This document shows positions 1-8,033 of a DNA stretch of 64,000 nt, in pieces. A program made the position numbers and the translations under genes. Where the stretch lies: NCBI RefSeq assembly GCF_947568225.1, contig NZ_CANOOQ010000001.1, positions 2,356,001-2,420,000 on the forward strand. The letters run 5' to 3'. Each line of letters begins with the position of its first letter. Position 1 is the first letter of the stretch. The stretch is from Faecalispora anaeroviscerum. GTDB lineage: Bacteria > Bacillota > Clostridia > Oscillospirales > Acutalibacteraceae. The notes beneath the pieces are model-generated. The model saw only the letters and a list, made by a program, of their open reading frames with translations, was not told the DNA's origin and made no database searches.

Positions 1-288
1 TCCGGCACGTGCGGGCGACTGATGTGCTGCCTGAAGTATGAGCAGGAGGCCTACCTGGATCTGCTGCGCACCACCCCCAAGCTCAACGCCATTGTGATGA
101 CACCCGAGGGACGCGGCATTGTGGTGGATCAGAATTTATTGACCGGTGTGCTGCAGGTTCGGCTTGACAAAGCGCCGGACGCCGCGCCCTCCACCTATAA
201 GGCCAGGGACGTAAAGCTCATTAAGGATGCTCAGCTGCGCGTGAACAAGGCAGAGCTCGACCAGCTTAAAGAGCTGGAAAAAGATTGA
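1..288 (+). CDS. ricT: RicT/YaaT-type PSP1 domain protein, C-terminal part
   Basis: The open reading frame runs in from before the window; 95 C-terminal residues are visible and end in TGA. The fragment begins with the PSP1 C-terminal signature SGTCGRLMCCLKYE, with Cys4, Cys9 and Cys10 of the visible part. In Bacillus RicT (YaaT) acts with RicA and RicF in an Fe-S complex that influences RNase Y and sporulation phosphorelay; that role is known for the family and is inferred here. The tail is charged and helical (KAELDQLKELEKD). The 5' end and operon partners are outside the window. A ferredoxin gene follows after about 90 bp with its own RBS. Confidence 0.85.
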   Translation, partial: SGTCGRLMCCLKYEQEAYLDLLRTTPKLNAIVMTPEGRGIVVDQNLLTGVLQVRLDKAPDAAPSTYKARDVKLIKDAQLRVNKAELDQLKELEKD

Positions 289-379
289 GATTAGATTCAC
301 AATTTCATAAAAATCAGTTGCAATTCTGCCATTGTGTGTTAGAATAGGGGAGTAATACTTATTCTGGAGGTGCTTAACA

Positions 380-553
380 ATGGCATATGTAATTAACGGT
401 GATTGTATTTCCTGCGGTGCTTGCGCAGGTGAGTGTCCCGTGAGCGCTATCACTGATGGTGCTGACAAGTACGTAATTAACCCCGAGCTTTGCACAGAGT
501 GCGGCGCTTGCGCTTCCGTGTGTCCCGTAGGAGCCCCGAATCCCGAGGCTTAA
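380..553 (+). CDS. 2[4Fe-4S] ferredoxin, clostridial type
   Basis: This 57-residue protein carries two cluster motifs: C9-x2-C12-x2-C15-x3-C19-P and C38-x2-C41-x2-C44-x3-C48-P. The two halves are internally similar, as in Clostridium ferredoxins. It is a low-potential cytoplasmic electron carrier of the kind used with pyruvate:ferredoxin oxidoreductase and hydrogenase. The start is ATG, preceded by GGAGG seven to eight bases upstream. A strong hairpin terminator follows directly, so it is probably monocistronic. Length and motifs fit the family fully. Confidence 0.96.
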   Translation: MAYVINGDCISCGACAGECPVSAITDGADKYVINPELCTECGACASVCPVGAPNPEA

Positions 554-571
554 GGCTCAATCACTGCATTG

Positions 572-608
572 AATTTAAGGCGGAGCGTTATTAGCTCCGC
601 CTTAAATT
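572..608 (+). terminator. Terminator after ferredoxin
   Basis: A 15-bp perfect stem (aatttaaggcggagc and its complement) encloses a 7-nt loop and ends in an AT-rich tail. It lies 18 bp after the ferredoxin stop. The symmetric A/T flanks would allow it to work in both directions. Confidence 0.8.
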
Positions 609-702
609 TTGGACAAGACTTCGGGTATGGATTTTTGCTGCCCGCTGCTTGTTTTAGAATAGAATTTTCTTCCCCTGATTAATCATCCTCCGGAGGTACC
701 CC

Positions 703-1443
703 ATGCAGCCTGAGCTGGAACCGCTTTCTCCCCATATCTCCGTGTTTGTTTCACAGACGCATCGCTTTAATACGGATACGATTTTGCTGGCGCATTTCGC
801 TGCCCCCAAAAAAGGTGAGAGGTGCGCCGATTTCGGCACCGGCTGCGGCGCGATTCCGCTGATTTGGCTGGCCCGGTATGCGCCCGCACAGATTTGCGGG
901 GTGGAATTGCAACCAGACGCCTGTGAGCTGGTGCGGCAATCCGCCGAGTATTGCGGCGTAACAGACCGGCTGAGGGTGCTGAATCTCGATCTGCGGGAGC
1001 TTGGGAAGCCGCGCGATCCGTGGCTGAAGAACTGCGATCTCATTGCGTGTAACCCGCCGTATAAGGCACAGGGGACAGGGATTGGGAACCCGGAGCAGGG
1101 CAAACGGCTGGCTCGGCATGAGGAAGCCTGCACCATAGAGGATGTGGCGCGCGCGGCCTTGGCCTGCCTGCGCTATGGTGGGCGCTTCTGCCTGTGTCAG
1201 CGCCCGGAGCGCCTGGCAGATATTCTCACAACCCTGTGTGAGAACGGCCTGGAGCCGAAGCGCCTGCGGTTTGTGCAGGCCCGCGATGGAAAAGCACCGA
1301 AGCTGTTTTTGCTCCAGGCCCGCAAGAAAGGGCAGTCCGGCGGCCTTTTGGTGGAGCCACCGCTGATTCTGCACAACAAAGACGGAACCTTTACCCGGGA
1401 AATGCTGGAGATTTACGGATCCTACAAGGAGGGGCACGAATGA
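703..1443 (+). CDS. tRNA1(Val) (adenine-N6)-methyltransferase-like protein
   Basis: This 246-residue class I SAM-dependent methyltransferase has motif I around D43-F-G-T-G-C-G and the N6-adenine signature NPPY at residues 117-120. The family (TrmN6/YfiC) methylates A37 of tRNA1(Val), and its members in Firmicutes commonly sit next to rsmI, as here. An ATG follows the RBS GGAGG by six bases. The stop overlaps the rsmI start as ATGA (bases 1440-1443), so the two are translationally coupled. The exact RNA target is inferred from family and context. Confidence 0.85.
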   Translation: MQPELEPLSPHISVFVSQTHRFNTDTILLAHFAAPKKGERCADFGTGCGAIPLIWLARYAPAQICGVELQPDACELVRQSAEYCGVTDRLRVLNLDLRELGKPRDPWLKNCDLIACNPPYKAQGTGIGNPEQGKRLARHEEACTIEDVARAALACLRYGGRFCLCQRPERLADILTTLCENGLEPKRLRFVQARDGKAPKLFLLQARKKGQSGGLLVEPPLILHNKDGTFTREMLEIYGSYKEGHE

Positions 1444-2264
1444 CCGGAAAACTGTATGTGGTGGGTACGCCCATTGGGAACTTATCGGATTTTTCGCCCC
1501 GCGCGGCGCAGACGCTCGCTGAAGCGGATTTTATCGCCGCCGAGGATACCCGGGTGACGGTGAAGCTGCTGAACCATCTGGGAATTAAAAAGCCGATGGT
1601 GAGCTATTTTGAGCATAATAAGCTCGAGCGCGGAGGTATGATTACCCGCCGGATTCTGGAGGGGGAAACCTGCGCACTGGTTTCCGATGCGGGAATGCCC
1701 GCGATTTCGGACCCCGGCGAGCTGCTGGTGGCCCAATGCGCGGAGCTGGGGATTCAAACGCTTGTGGTGCCCGGCCCCAGTGCGGTGATTTCGGCGCTGG
1801 CGATTTCGGGCTTGCCTACCGGCCGGTTTACGTTTGAGGGCTTTCTAAGCGTGAATAAGCGCGCCCGGCGCGAGCATCTGCAGCAGGTGGAGGGGGAAAC
1901 CCGCACCATGGTGTTCTACGAGGCGCCGCATAAGCTGGCCGCTACTCTGGTCGATATGCTCGCCGCCTGGGGCGACCGCCGCATCGCGCTCGTGCGCGAG
2001 CTGACGAAGATCCACGAGGAGGTCATCCGTACCACGCTCTCCGAAGCGGCGCGCCGGTATTCCGAAGAGAGCCCCAAGGGGGAATTCGTGCTGGTGATCG
2101 AGGGGGCCCCTATCCCTGTGGAGGAGCCGCTCACGCTGGAGGACACCATAGAGCTTGCGCGCACCTTTTTGGAGGAGGGAGCCTCTGTTTCGGAGGCGGC
2201 GAAACGCGCCGCAAAGGAAAGCGGGCACTCCAAAGCGGAGATTTACAAAAAAATTTGCGAATAA
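1440..2264 (+). CDS. rsmI: 16S rRNA (cytidine-1402-2'-O)-methyltransferase RsmI
   Basis: A 274-residue SAM-dependent methyltransferase of the tetrapyrrole-methylase fold. The N-terminal GTPIGNL (residues 9-15), the AEDTR segment and the VPGPSA motif are diagnostic of RsmI, which 2'-O-methylates C1402 in the decoding centre of 16S rRNA. Length matches the family. The start codon overlaps the preceding methyltransferase stop. The C-terminal region resembles a small helical domain (SEAAKRAAKESGHSKAEIYK), which RsmI proteins often have. Confidence 0.95.
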   Translation: MTGKLYVVGTPIGNLSDFSPRAAQTLAEADFIAAEDTRVTVKLLNHLGIKKPMVSYFEHNKLERGGMITRRILEGETCALVSDAGMPAISDPGELLVAQCAELGIQTLVVPGPSAVISALAISGLPTGRFTFEGFLSVNKRARREHLQQVEGETRTMVFYEAPHKLAATLVDMLAAWGDRRIALVRELTKIHEEVIRTTLSEAARRYSEESPKGEFVLVIEGAPIPVEEPLTLEDTIELARTFLEEGASVSEAAKRAAKESGHSKAEIYKKICE

Positions 2265-2288
2265 TTCTTAATTTTTTACCGTTTCCAC

Positions 2289-2316
2289 TTGTTTTTTTGA
2301 CATTTTTTAGTATAAT
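2289..2316 (+). promoter_or_regulatory. Promoter of rubrerythrin
   Basis: TATAAT at 2311-2316 is preceded by TTGTTT at 2289-2294 with a 16-bp spacer. A TTGACA at 2297-2302 is too close to this -10 to be its -35. The start codon lies about 115 bp downstream, leaving a leader that contains a hairpin. Confidence 0.6.
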
Positions 2317-2343
2317 AGAAATGAAGCGATCACATCCTATTTC

Positions 2344-2367
2344 AAAACGCCGGTGAACCGGCGTTTT
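2344..2367 (+). promoter_or_regulatory. Leader hairpin before rubrerythrin
   Basis: A perfect 10-bp stem (aaaacgccgg / ccggcgtttt) with loop TGAA lies between the promoter and the rubrerythrin start. The T-run after the stem is short. It could be a weak attenuator, an mRNA-stabilising leader, or the terminator of upstream rsmI transcription placed inside the leader. Confidence 0.5.
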
Positions 2368-2436
2368 ATTCCGCCGCACAAAGCGTCTGGAGCGGGGTGG
2401 CATCTCTTACTCATTTTTACAAGGAGGACGAACAGT

Positions 2437-2976
2437 ATGGAACTGAAAGGAAGCAAAACCGAAGCAAATCTGCTCGCTGCATTTGCCGGGGAATCTCAGG
2501 CCAGAAACAAGTACACATTCTACGCTTCTCAGGCGAAAAAAGAAGGCTACGAGCAGATCGCAGCTATTTTTGAGGAAACCGCCGGCAACGAGAAGGAGCA
2601 CGCTAAGCTGTGGTTCAAATATCTGCATGGCGGCGAGGTAGGAGCCACAAAGGACAACCTGCTGGATGCCGCGCAGGGCGAAAACTACGAGTGGACAGAA
2701 ATGTACAAGGAGTTCGCCGAGACTGCCGCGAAGGAAGGTTTTCAGGAGATCTCCACTGCGATGAAGCTGGTAGGCACTGTGGAAAAATCCCATGAAGAGC
2801 GCTACCGCAAGCTGCTGAAGAACATTCAGGAGGATATTGTGTTCCAGAGCGGCGAACAGACCGTTTGGGTATGCCGCAATTGTGGATACATTCATATTGG
2901 CGACAAAGCTCCCAAGATCTGTCCTGCCTGCAAGCATCCCCAGGCTTTCTTCGAGCGCAAGGCTGAAAACTATTAA
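2437..2976 (+). CDS. rbr: Rubrerythrin
   Basis: A 179-residue protein with an N-terminal ferritin-like di-iron domain (E19 in the GES motif and a later ExxH in NEKEH) and a C-terminal rubredoxin-like iron site (C146, C149, C162, C165). Rubrerythrin reduces hydrogen peroxide in anaerobes using electrons from rubredoxin or NADH. The ATG at 2437 is chosen because AAGGAGG lies seven to eight bases upstream and the protein starts with the family-typical MELKGSKTEANL; an upstream in-frame extension would cross the leader hairpin. A bidirectional terminator separates it from the convergent adhE. Confidence 0.95.
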   Translation: MELKGSKTEANLLAAFAGESQARNKYTFYASQAKKEGYEQIAAIFEETAGNEKEHAKLWFKYLHGGEVGATKDNLLDAAQGENYEWTEMYKEFAETAAKEGFQEISTAMKLVGTVEKSHEERYRKLLKNIQEDIVFQSGEQTVWVCRNCGYIHIGDKAPKICPACKHPQAFFERKAENY

Positions 2977-3085
2977 GCAGTTCCTGTTCCATAGGAGCGG
3001 CGTTTTCCCGGCAATGCAAATTGCCGGTTTGGCAGAAGGACTGCGTACGGCTGGAAGGTGTTGCTGTAAACAGCCTTTCTAAAAT

Positions 3086-3134
3086 AAAATACGCCTTGAT
3101 TCGGCTTTTCAAGCCTGATCAGGGCGTATTTTTT
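3086..3134. terminator. Bidirectional terminator between rbr and adhE
   Basis: A long imperfect stem (AAAATACGCC / GGCGTATTTT with inner paired segments TTGAT/ATCAG and GGCTT/AAGCC) is flanked by A- and T-runs. It lies between two convergent genes and can serve both. Confidence 0.8.
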
Positions 3135-3207
3135 GTGTTGTTAGATCTAATGCTTTCCGCAATTTGTTATTATAGATTCCTTTTGCGGCGGCACGCAACT
3201 GCTCCGC

Positions 3208-5841
3208 TTACCTCCCGTAGTAGGCATCGAGGTACATCTGCCGAATCTCACTCATCAGCGGGTACCGGGGGTTTGCACCGGTGCACTGATCGTCAAAGGC
3301 ATGCTCGGTCATCTCGTCAAGGGTTTCTAGAAACACGGCTTCGTTAACGCCCCAGGCCTGAATCGATTTTGGAATGCCCACTTTTGCCTTAAGCTCCTCT
3401 ATCGCGGCGAGCAGGCCGTTGAATTTTTCTTCGTCGCTGCTGCCGGGAATGCCGAGAAAGTCGGCGCATTCGCAGTAGCGCTCCAGTGTGTGTGGGTACT
3501 GATACTGCGGGAAGGTCCCCATTTTGGCCGGGCAGGGGTCGGCGTTAAAGCGCATGACATAGGTGATCATCAGCGCGTTTGCCACGCCGTGCGGCACGTG
3601 GTGGAACGCCCCTAGCTTGTGCGCCATGGAGTGGCACACACCGAGAAACGCGTTTGCAAACGCCATGCCCGCTATGGTGGAGGCATCCGCCATTTTTTCA
3701 CGCGCGATGGGGTCTTCCGCACCCCGCTCGTATGCCCGGGGAAGATAGGTAAAGATGCTTTTCAGGGCTTTCAGCGCAAGGCCGTCGGTGTAATCCGTCG
3801 CCAGCATGGCCGCGTAGGCCTCCAGTGCGTGGGTCATCGCGTCAATGCCGGAAGCAGCTGTCAGGCTTTTCGGCATGTGCATCATCAGGTCTGCATCGAC
3901 AATCGCCATTTTGGGCATCAGCTCGTAATCGGCCAGCGGATATTTGATGCCGGTAGCCTCATCGGTAATCACAGCGAACGGCGTTACCTCAGAGCCGGTG
4001 CCGGCCGAGGTGGGAATGGCGATGAAATAAGCTTTTTCGCCCATCTTGGGGAAGGTGTACACCCGCTTGCGGATATCCATAAAACGCATGGCGAGATCCA
4101 TAAAATCTACCTCGGGATGCTCATACATGGTCCACATAATCTTGCCGGCATCCATTGCGGAGCCACCGCCGATTGCGATAATGCAGTCTGGCTCGAACGC
4201 GGCCATGGCTGCGGCGCCTTCCTTTGCGCAGTGCAGAGTCGGGTCTGGCTGAACATTGAAAAAGGTGGTGTGCGCAATCCCCAGTTCGTCGAGGCGATCG
4301 GTAATACTCTTTGTATAGCCGTTGCGGAACAGAAATTCGTCGGTGACGAGAAACGCTCTTTTTTTGTGGAGTACGTCTTTCAGCTCGCCCAGAGCCACCG
4401 GCAGGCAGCCTCGTTTGAAATATACCTTTTCCGGAGCGCGAAACCAAAGCATGTTTTCTCTCCTCTCTGCTACGGTTTTCATGTTGAGCAGATGCTTAAC
4501 GCCCACGTTTTCCGAAACGGAGTTTCCACCCCATGAGCCGCAGCCGAGTGTTAGCGAAGGGGGCAGCTTAAAGTTATACAGGTCGCCAATCCCGCCCTGC
4601 GCGGCAGGCGTGTTGATGAGTACGCGGCAGGTTTTCATCGCGGCGACAAACTGCTCCATCTTTTCCGGTTCAGTCACGGGATTAATATACAGGGAAGAGG
4701 TGTGGCCGTAGCCGCCGTCGGCCACCAGTCGCTCCGTCTTTTGAACTGCGTCGGTAAAGTTTTGAGCGCGGTACATAGCGAGAACAGGGCTGAGCTTTTC
4801 ATGGGCAAAGGCTTCCGCCGGTTCCACGCTTTCCACCTCGCCGATCAGGATTTTCGCGTGTTCCGGCACGTCGAAGCCGGAGAGCTTTGCGATGGCGTGC
4901 GCGGACTGACCGACAATTTTGGAGTTGAGTGCGCCGTCGATCAAAATCGTTCGGCGAACCAGCTCGGTTTCTTCGGGGTTGAGCAGGTAACAGCCGCGCG
5001 CTGCGAACTCGGCTTTCACCTGTTCGTAAACGTCGCTCAGCACAATCACCGATTGCTCTGAAGCGCAGATCATGCCGTTGTCGAACGTTTTGGAGTGTAC
5101 GATCGAGTTTACGGCCAGAATCAGGTCTGCGGAACCGTCGATAATGGCGGGGGTATTGCCCGCGCCGACGCCGATGGCCGGCTTGCCAGAGGAATAGGCG
5201 GCCCGCACCATGCCCGGGCCCCCGGTAGCAAGAATAAGATCCGCTTCCTTCATAGCCTGATTTGTCAGCTCCACAGAGGGGGCGTCAATCCAGGTGATAA
5301 TGCCTTTAGGCGCTCCGGCGGCCACAGCTGCATCCAGAACCACTCTGGCGGCGGTAATCGTACTTTCTTTGGCGCGGGGGTGCGGGCAGATGAGGATGGC
5401 ATTTCGGGTTTTCAGGCAAAGAAGTGCTTTAAAAAGAGCGGTGGAGGTTGGGTTGGTTGTCGGAATCACCGCGGCGATCACGCCGATTGGCTCCGCGATG
5501 GTTTGAATGCCGAACGAGGCGTCCCTCTCCAGAACACCGCAGGTTTTCGTGTTTTTATACGCGTTGTAAATAGATTCGGAAGCATAGTGGTTTTTAATCA
5601 CCTTGTCCTCTACAATCCCCATGCCGGTTTCTGCAACCGCCAGCTTTGCAAGAGGAATACGCTGGTGGTTTGCGGCCATGGCGGCGGCCAGAAAAATTCG
5701 ATCAACCTGTTCCTGGGAATAGCCTGAAAAAAGCTTCTGAGCTTTGCGCAGTTCGGTAATTCGTGAAGTTAAGGTCTCTGCGTTGGTCACGAACCCGGTG
5801 GGGTTCTGTACGGCTGCTTTGGGAGCTTTTATTGTGGCCAT
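3208..5841 (-). CDS. adhE: Bifunctional acetaldehyde-CoA/alcohol dehydrogenase AdhE
   Basis: This 877-residue fusion has an N-terminal CoA-acylating aldehyde dehydrogenase (catalytic Cys259 in NGMICASEQ) and a C-terminal iron-dependent alcohol dehydrogenase (GGGSAMDAGK and the metal-binding HSMAHKLGAFHHVPHG). It converts acetyl-CoA to ethanol via acetaldehyde, oxidising two NADH. The length is typical of full AdhE. The start ATG has GGAGG seven bases upstream. It is transcribed alone, away from the next gene, from a promoter overlapped by Rex-like boxes, which suggests NADH/NAD-responsive repression. Confidence 0.97.
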   Translation of the reverse strand: MATIKAPKAAVQNPTGFVTNAETLTSRITELRKAQKLFSGYSQEQVDRIFLAAAMAANHQRIPLAKLAVAETGMGIVEDKVIKNHYASESIYNAYKNTKTCGVLERDASFGIQTIAEPIGVIAAVIPTTNPTSTALFKALLCLKTRNAILICPHPRAKESTITAARVVLDAAVAAGAPKGIITWIDAPSVELTNQAMKEADLILATGGPGMVRAAYSSGKPAIGVGAGNTPAIIDGSADLILAVNSIVHSKTFDNGMICASEQSVIVLSDVYEQVKAEFAARGCYLLNPEETELVRRTILIDGALNSKIVGQSAHAIAKLSGFDVPEHAKILIGEVESVEPAEAFAHEKLSPVLAMYRAQNFTDAVQKTERLVADGGYGHTSSLYINPVTEPEKMEQFVAAMKTCRVLINTPAAQGGIGDLYNFKLPPSLTLGCGSWGGNSVSENVGVKHLLNMKTVAERRENMLWFRAPEKVYFKRGCLPVALGELKDVLHKKRAFLVTDEFLFRNGYTKSITDRLDELGIAHTTFFNVQPDPTLHCAKEGAAAMAAFEPDCIIAIGGGSAMDAGKIMWTMYEHPEVDFMDLAMRFMDIRKRVYTFPKMGEKAYFIAIPTSAGTGSEVTPFAVITDEATGIKYPLADYELMPKMAIVDADLMMHMPKSLTAASGIDAMTHALEAYAAMLATDYTDGLALKALKSIFTYLPRAYERGAEDPIAREKMADASTIAGMAFANAFLGVCHSMAHKLGAFHHVPHGVANALMITYVMRFNADPCPAKMGTFPQYQYPHTLERYCECADFLGIPGSSDEEKFNGLLAAIEELKAKVGIPKSIQAWGVNEAVFLETLDEMTEHAFDDQCTGANPRYPLMSEIRQMYLDAYYGR

Positions 5842-5903
5842 ATCAATTCCTCCGATTCAAAAATAGGAATGGGTGACAGGATGGATGAACAACAGAAAAT
5901 ATA

Positions 5904-5921
5904 TTGTTATTTTTTTAACTA
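5904..5921 (-). promoter_or_regulatory. Rex-like operator 1 of adhE
   Basis: On the minus strand the 18-mer TAGTTAAAAAAATAACAA matches 12 of 14 defined positions of the Firmicutes Rex consensus TTGTTAA-N4-TTAACAA. It lies just downstream of the adhE -10 box, in the initially transcribed region, where a repressor would block transcription. Confidence 0.65.
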
Positions 5922-5934
5922 TCGCTACATTCCT

Positions 5935-5964
5935 ATTATATCGAATATGTTAATTGTTTGTCAA
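5935..5964 (-). promoter_or_regulatory. adhE promoter
   Basis: On the minus strand a consensus TTGACA (5959-5964) and a consensus TATAAT (5935-5940) are separated by 18 bp. It is about 95 bp upstream of the adhE ATG. This strong promoter would need a repressor for control, which fits the two Rex-like boxes. Confidence 0.85.
5947..5964 (-). promoter_or_regulatory. Rex-like operator 2 of adhE
   Basis: The 18-mer TTGACAAACAATTAACAT on the minus strand matches 11 of 14 defined positions of TTGTTAA-N4-TTAACAA. It contains the -35 hexamer itself, so binding would compete with RNA polymerase. Confidence 0.55.
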
Positions 5965-6068
5965 TCTTTTTCGCTTTCTAAAAGAGGAGAATTTTATCCG
6001 CCGCATTTTGCCTTTTCGCTGCATTTATGGTATGCTAAGGAAAATTGGAAATGTACGGGTGAGAGAAT

Positions 6069-6398
6069 ATGAAAAGATTGACGGGAATGCTTCCGTTTTT
6101 ATTGGTGCTGGCGGTTCTGTTTTATCTGCCGCCTTTGATTCTGGTCAGCATGGGTATGGTGCTGCTTCCGTTCTTGGGGGTTATGCTAGCGGTTTGTTTC
6201 TTCTGTGCGCTGATTTACGGCATCTTCCGGCCTTTCGGCAGCTTTGTGTTTGCGCTGCTGGCCGGGCTGCTCTTTTTGCCGTCTGCGTTTATCTTTTACG
6301 AAGGGGCGTGGATATACGCGATCATTTATGCGCTGGCCAGCCTGATCGGCGGCGTGTTTGGCACGCAGATCGTCAAGCTGAGGAGGAAGCCGCAATGA
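6069..6398 (+). CDS. Small integral membrane protein, unknown function
   Basis: A 109-residue, very hydrophobic protein with about three or four predicted membrane segments (roughly residues 7-27, 29-50, 55-77 and 80-100) and a basic C-terminus KLRRKPQ. I do not recognise a family. The start ATG follows GAGAG. Its TGA overlaps the ATG of the following acetyltransferase, so the two are translationally coupled; that is the only functional hint. Confidence 0.75.
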   Translation: MKRLTGMLPFLLVLAVLFYLPPLILVSMGMVLLPFLGVMLAVCFFCALIYGIFRPFGSFVFALLAGLLFLPSAFIFYEGAWIYAIIYALASLIGGVFGTQIVKLRRKPQ

Positions 6399-6853
6399 GC
6401 CTGCATCAGGGGCCGAAGGGCTTTACCATTCGTGTGCTGCAAGAGGAAGATTTGCCTGCGGTGCTGGAGATTTGGCTTTCCGCGAATCTGCAGGCGCACG
6501 ATTTTATCCCGGAGGAATACTGGCGGCAAAACCTGCCGATGGTGGGGTTGCTGCTACCGCAGGCTCAGGTGCTGGTCTGCGAGGCGGAAGGAAGAATTCT
6601 GGGTTTTTCAGGGCTGGACGACGGGCATATTGAGGGAATCTTTGTCGATGCTCCGGCGCGTTCCAACGGAATCGGAAAGGCGCTGCTGGATGAGTGGAAA
6701 CAGCGGTTCCCCACCCTAACCCTTTGTGTTTATGAGAAAAACAAAAAGGCCCTTGCGTTTTACCTGCGGGAGGGCTTTTCAACGGTTCGGCGGCAGAAGG
6801 ATGCCGCGACCGGCGAAGCGGAGTATGTGATGCGCTGGGGTGCTGCGGAGTGA
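6395..6853 (+). CDS. GNAT family N-acetyltransferase
   Basis: A 152-residue GNAT protein. The IRVLQEEDLPAVLEIW start is the usual beta1-alpha1 of the fold, and the acetyl-CoA loop is ARSNGIGKALLDEW (a variant of R/Q-x-x-G-x-G/A). The C-terminal LCVYEKNKKALAFYLREGF is motif B. The substrate is unknown; the sequence resembles small-molecule or peptide acetyltransferases of the YjaB/PA4866 kind. The ATG at 6395 is chosen because it has AGGAGG just upstream and overlaps the preceding stop (ATGA). Confidence 0.85.
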   Translation: MSLHQGPKGFTIRVLQEEDLPAVLEIWLSANLQAHDFIPEEYWRQNLPMVGLLLPQAQVLVCEAEGRILGFSGLDDGHIEGIFVDAPARSNGIGKALLDEWKQRFPTLTLCVYEKNKKALAFYLREGFSTVRRQKDAATGEAEYVMRWGAAE

Positions 6854-6908
6854 GAAACGAGGGCTGGCAATCCTCTGGCGTTAGGGGATTGCGGAAAGGG
6901 TGAGAAGG

Positions 6909-7520
6909 ATGGAAGTTAATGTGCTGTTATTCCCGGACTTTGAAACGCTCGACGCGTTCGGCCCGGTAGAAATTTTAGGGCGGCCCAGCAATTACCTCCT
7001 GCACTTTGTATCGATTGACGGTGGCCTGGTGCGCAGCCGGCAGGGAACGGAGATTGCGACCCGGGCGCTGGACAGTGTGGACAGAACAGCCACTCTGCTT
7101 GTACCCGGCGGAATGGGAACGCGCTCACTCGTTCAGGAGGAACGCTTTCTCGCACGGCTGGGGGAGGCCGCACAGCAGGCGGATTACTGCCTGACCGTCT
7201 GTACCGGCTCGGCTCTGCTGGCAAAAACCGGCCTTCTGGACGGCCGCCGGGCCACCTCGAATAAGCGGGCGATGGACTGGGTGGTTTCAGTGAATCCGGC
7301 GGTGAATTGGGTGCGCAGCGCCAGGTGGGTGGTTGACGGCAAATTCTACACGTCCTCGGGCGTTTCGGCGGGCATGGATATGACGCTGGGTTTTCTTTCT
7401 GACCGGCTTGGCCAAGAGGCCGCCGAGGAAGCCGCGCGAGGAGCGGAATACCTTTGGAACCGCGACCGCGATGATGACCCGTTTGCCTGTGCCGCGCAGA
7501 GCGGCGGCGTCAACCGTTGA
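6909..7520 (+). CDS. DJ-1/PfpI family protein
   Basis: A 203-residue glutamine-amidotransferase-like protein of the DJ-1/PfpI superfamily. It starts MEVNVLLFPDFETLDAFGP and carries the nucleophile elbow TVCTGSALLAKTGLLDG with the conserved Cys. This subgroup includes isonitrile-hydratase-like enzymes and AraC-associated DJ-1 domains, but there is no DNA-binding domain here. The ATG at 6909 is preferred over the GTG at 6900 because GGAAAGGG sits eight bases before it. The substrate is not predictable. Confidence 0.85.
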   Translation: MEVNVLLFPDFETLDAFGPVEILGRPSNYLLHFVSIDGGLVRSRQGTEIATRALDSVDRTATLLVPGGMGTRSLVQEERFLARLGEAAQQADYCLTVCTGSALLAKTGLLDGRRATSNKRAMDWVVSVNPAVNWVRSARWVVDGKFYTSSGVSAGMDMTLGFLSDRLGQEAAEEAARGAEYLWNRDRDDDPFACAAQSGGVNR

Positions 7521-7534
7521 AAGGAGAAGAAGCG

Positions 7535-7927
7535 ATGGATTCTGCTTTTGGATTCGGAGGGGCTATGTTCAGCATCATACCGGTGATTGTGGTTGTGATG
7601 TTTGTGGTGGTGTTTGGTATGATCCTTATTTCTGCGGTGAGGGGCGCCACACAGTGGAAGAAGAACAACGAATCCCCCATTTTAACCGTGCAGGCGCATA
7701 TCGTAGCCAAGCGGGCCGATGTGCATCATTATGCGAGCAATGCCAACCCGGACATGGTGACGACCAATACCTCTACTACCTATTTTGTCACCTTTGAGGT
7801 GGAAAGCGGCGACCGGATTGAGTTCCATATCAAAAGTACGGAATACGGGATGCTAGCTGAACGCGACCGGGGTCGCCTTACCTTTCAGGGGACGCGCTAT
7901 TTAAATTTTGAACGCGACAGAGGATAA
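7535..7927 (+). CDS. DUF2500-type membrane-anchored protein
   Basis: A 130-residue protein with an N-terminal membrane helix at about residues 11-34 and a soluble beta-rich domain. The pattern SPILTVQAHIVAKR ... TYFVTFEVESGDRIEF ... YGMLAERDRGRLTFQGTRYLNF fits DUF2500 proteins of Firmicutes. Function is unknown. AAGGAG lies nine bases before the ATG. It follows the PfpI-type gene by 14 bp and ends at a strong terminator. Confidence 0.85.
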   Translation: MDSAFGFGGAMFSIIPVIVVVMFVVVFGMILISAVRGATQWKKNNESPILTVQAHIVAKRADVHHYASNANPDMVTTNTSTTYFVTFEVESGDRIEFHIKSTEYGMLAERDRGRLTFQGTRYLNFERDRG

Positions 7928-7940
7928 ACACAATTCAAAT

Positions 7941-7984
7941 AAAAAGGATCAGGAGTTCTGTTTGCAGAACTCCTGATCCTTTTT
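7941..7984. terminator. Bidirectional terminator
   Basis: A 20-bp perfect stem beginning AAAAAGGATCAGGAGTTCTG with a 4-nt loop and a T-run. It separates the DUF2500 gene from the convergent Crp/Fnr regulator. Confidence 0.9.
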
Positions 7985-8033
7985 AAACAAGTAATTTCCA
8001 TACGAGAATTGATTTCAACCCACAAAAACTCTC

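Noticed and set aside
2297..2302. TTGACA as the -35 of the rubrerythrin promoter
   Set aside because: Only 8 bp from the TATAAT, which is incompatible with the usual 16-18 bp spacing; TTGTTT at 2289 fits better.
2353..2436. An upstream in-frame extension of rubrerythrin
   Set aside because: It would start inside the leader hairpin and add 28 residues absent from the family; AAGGAGG supports the ATG at 2437.
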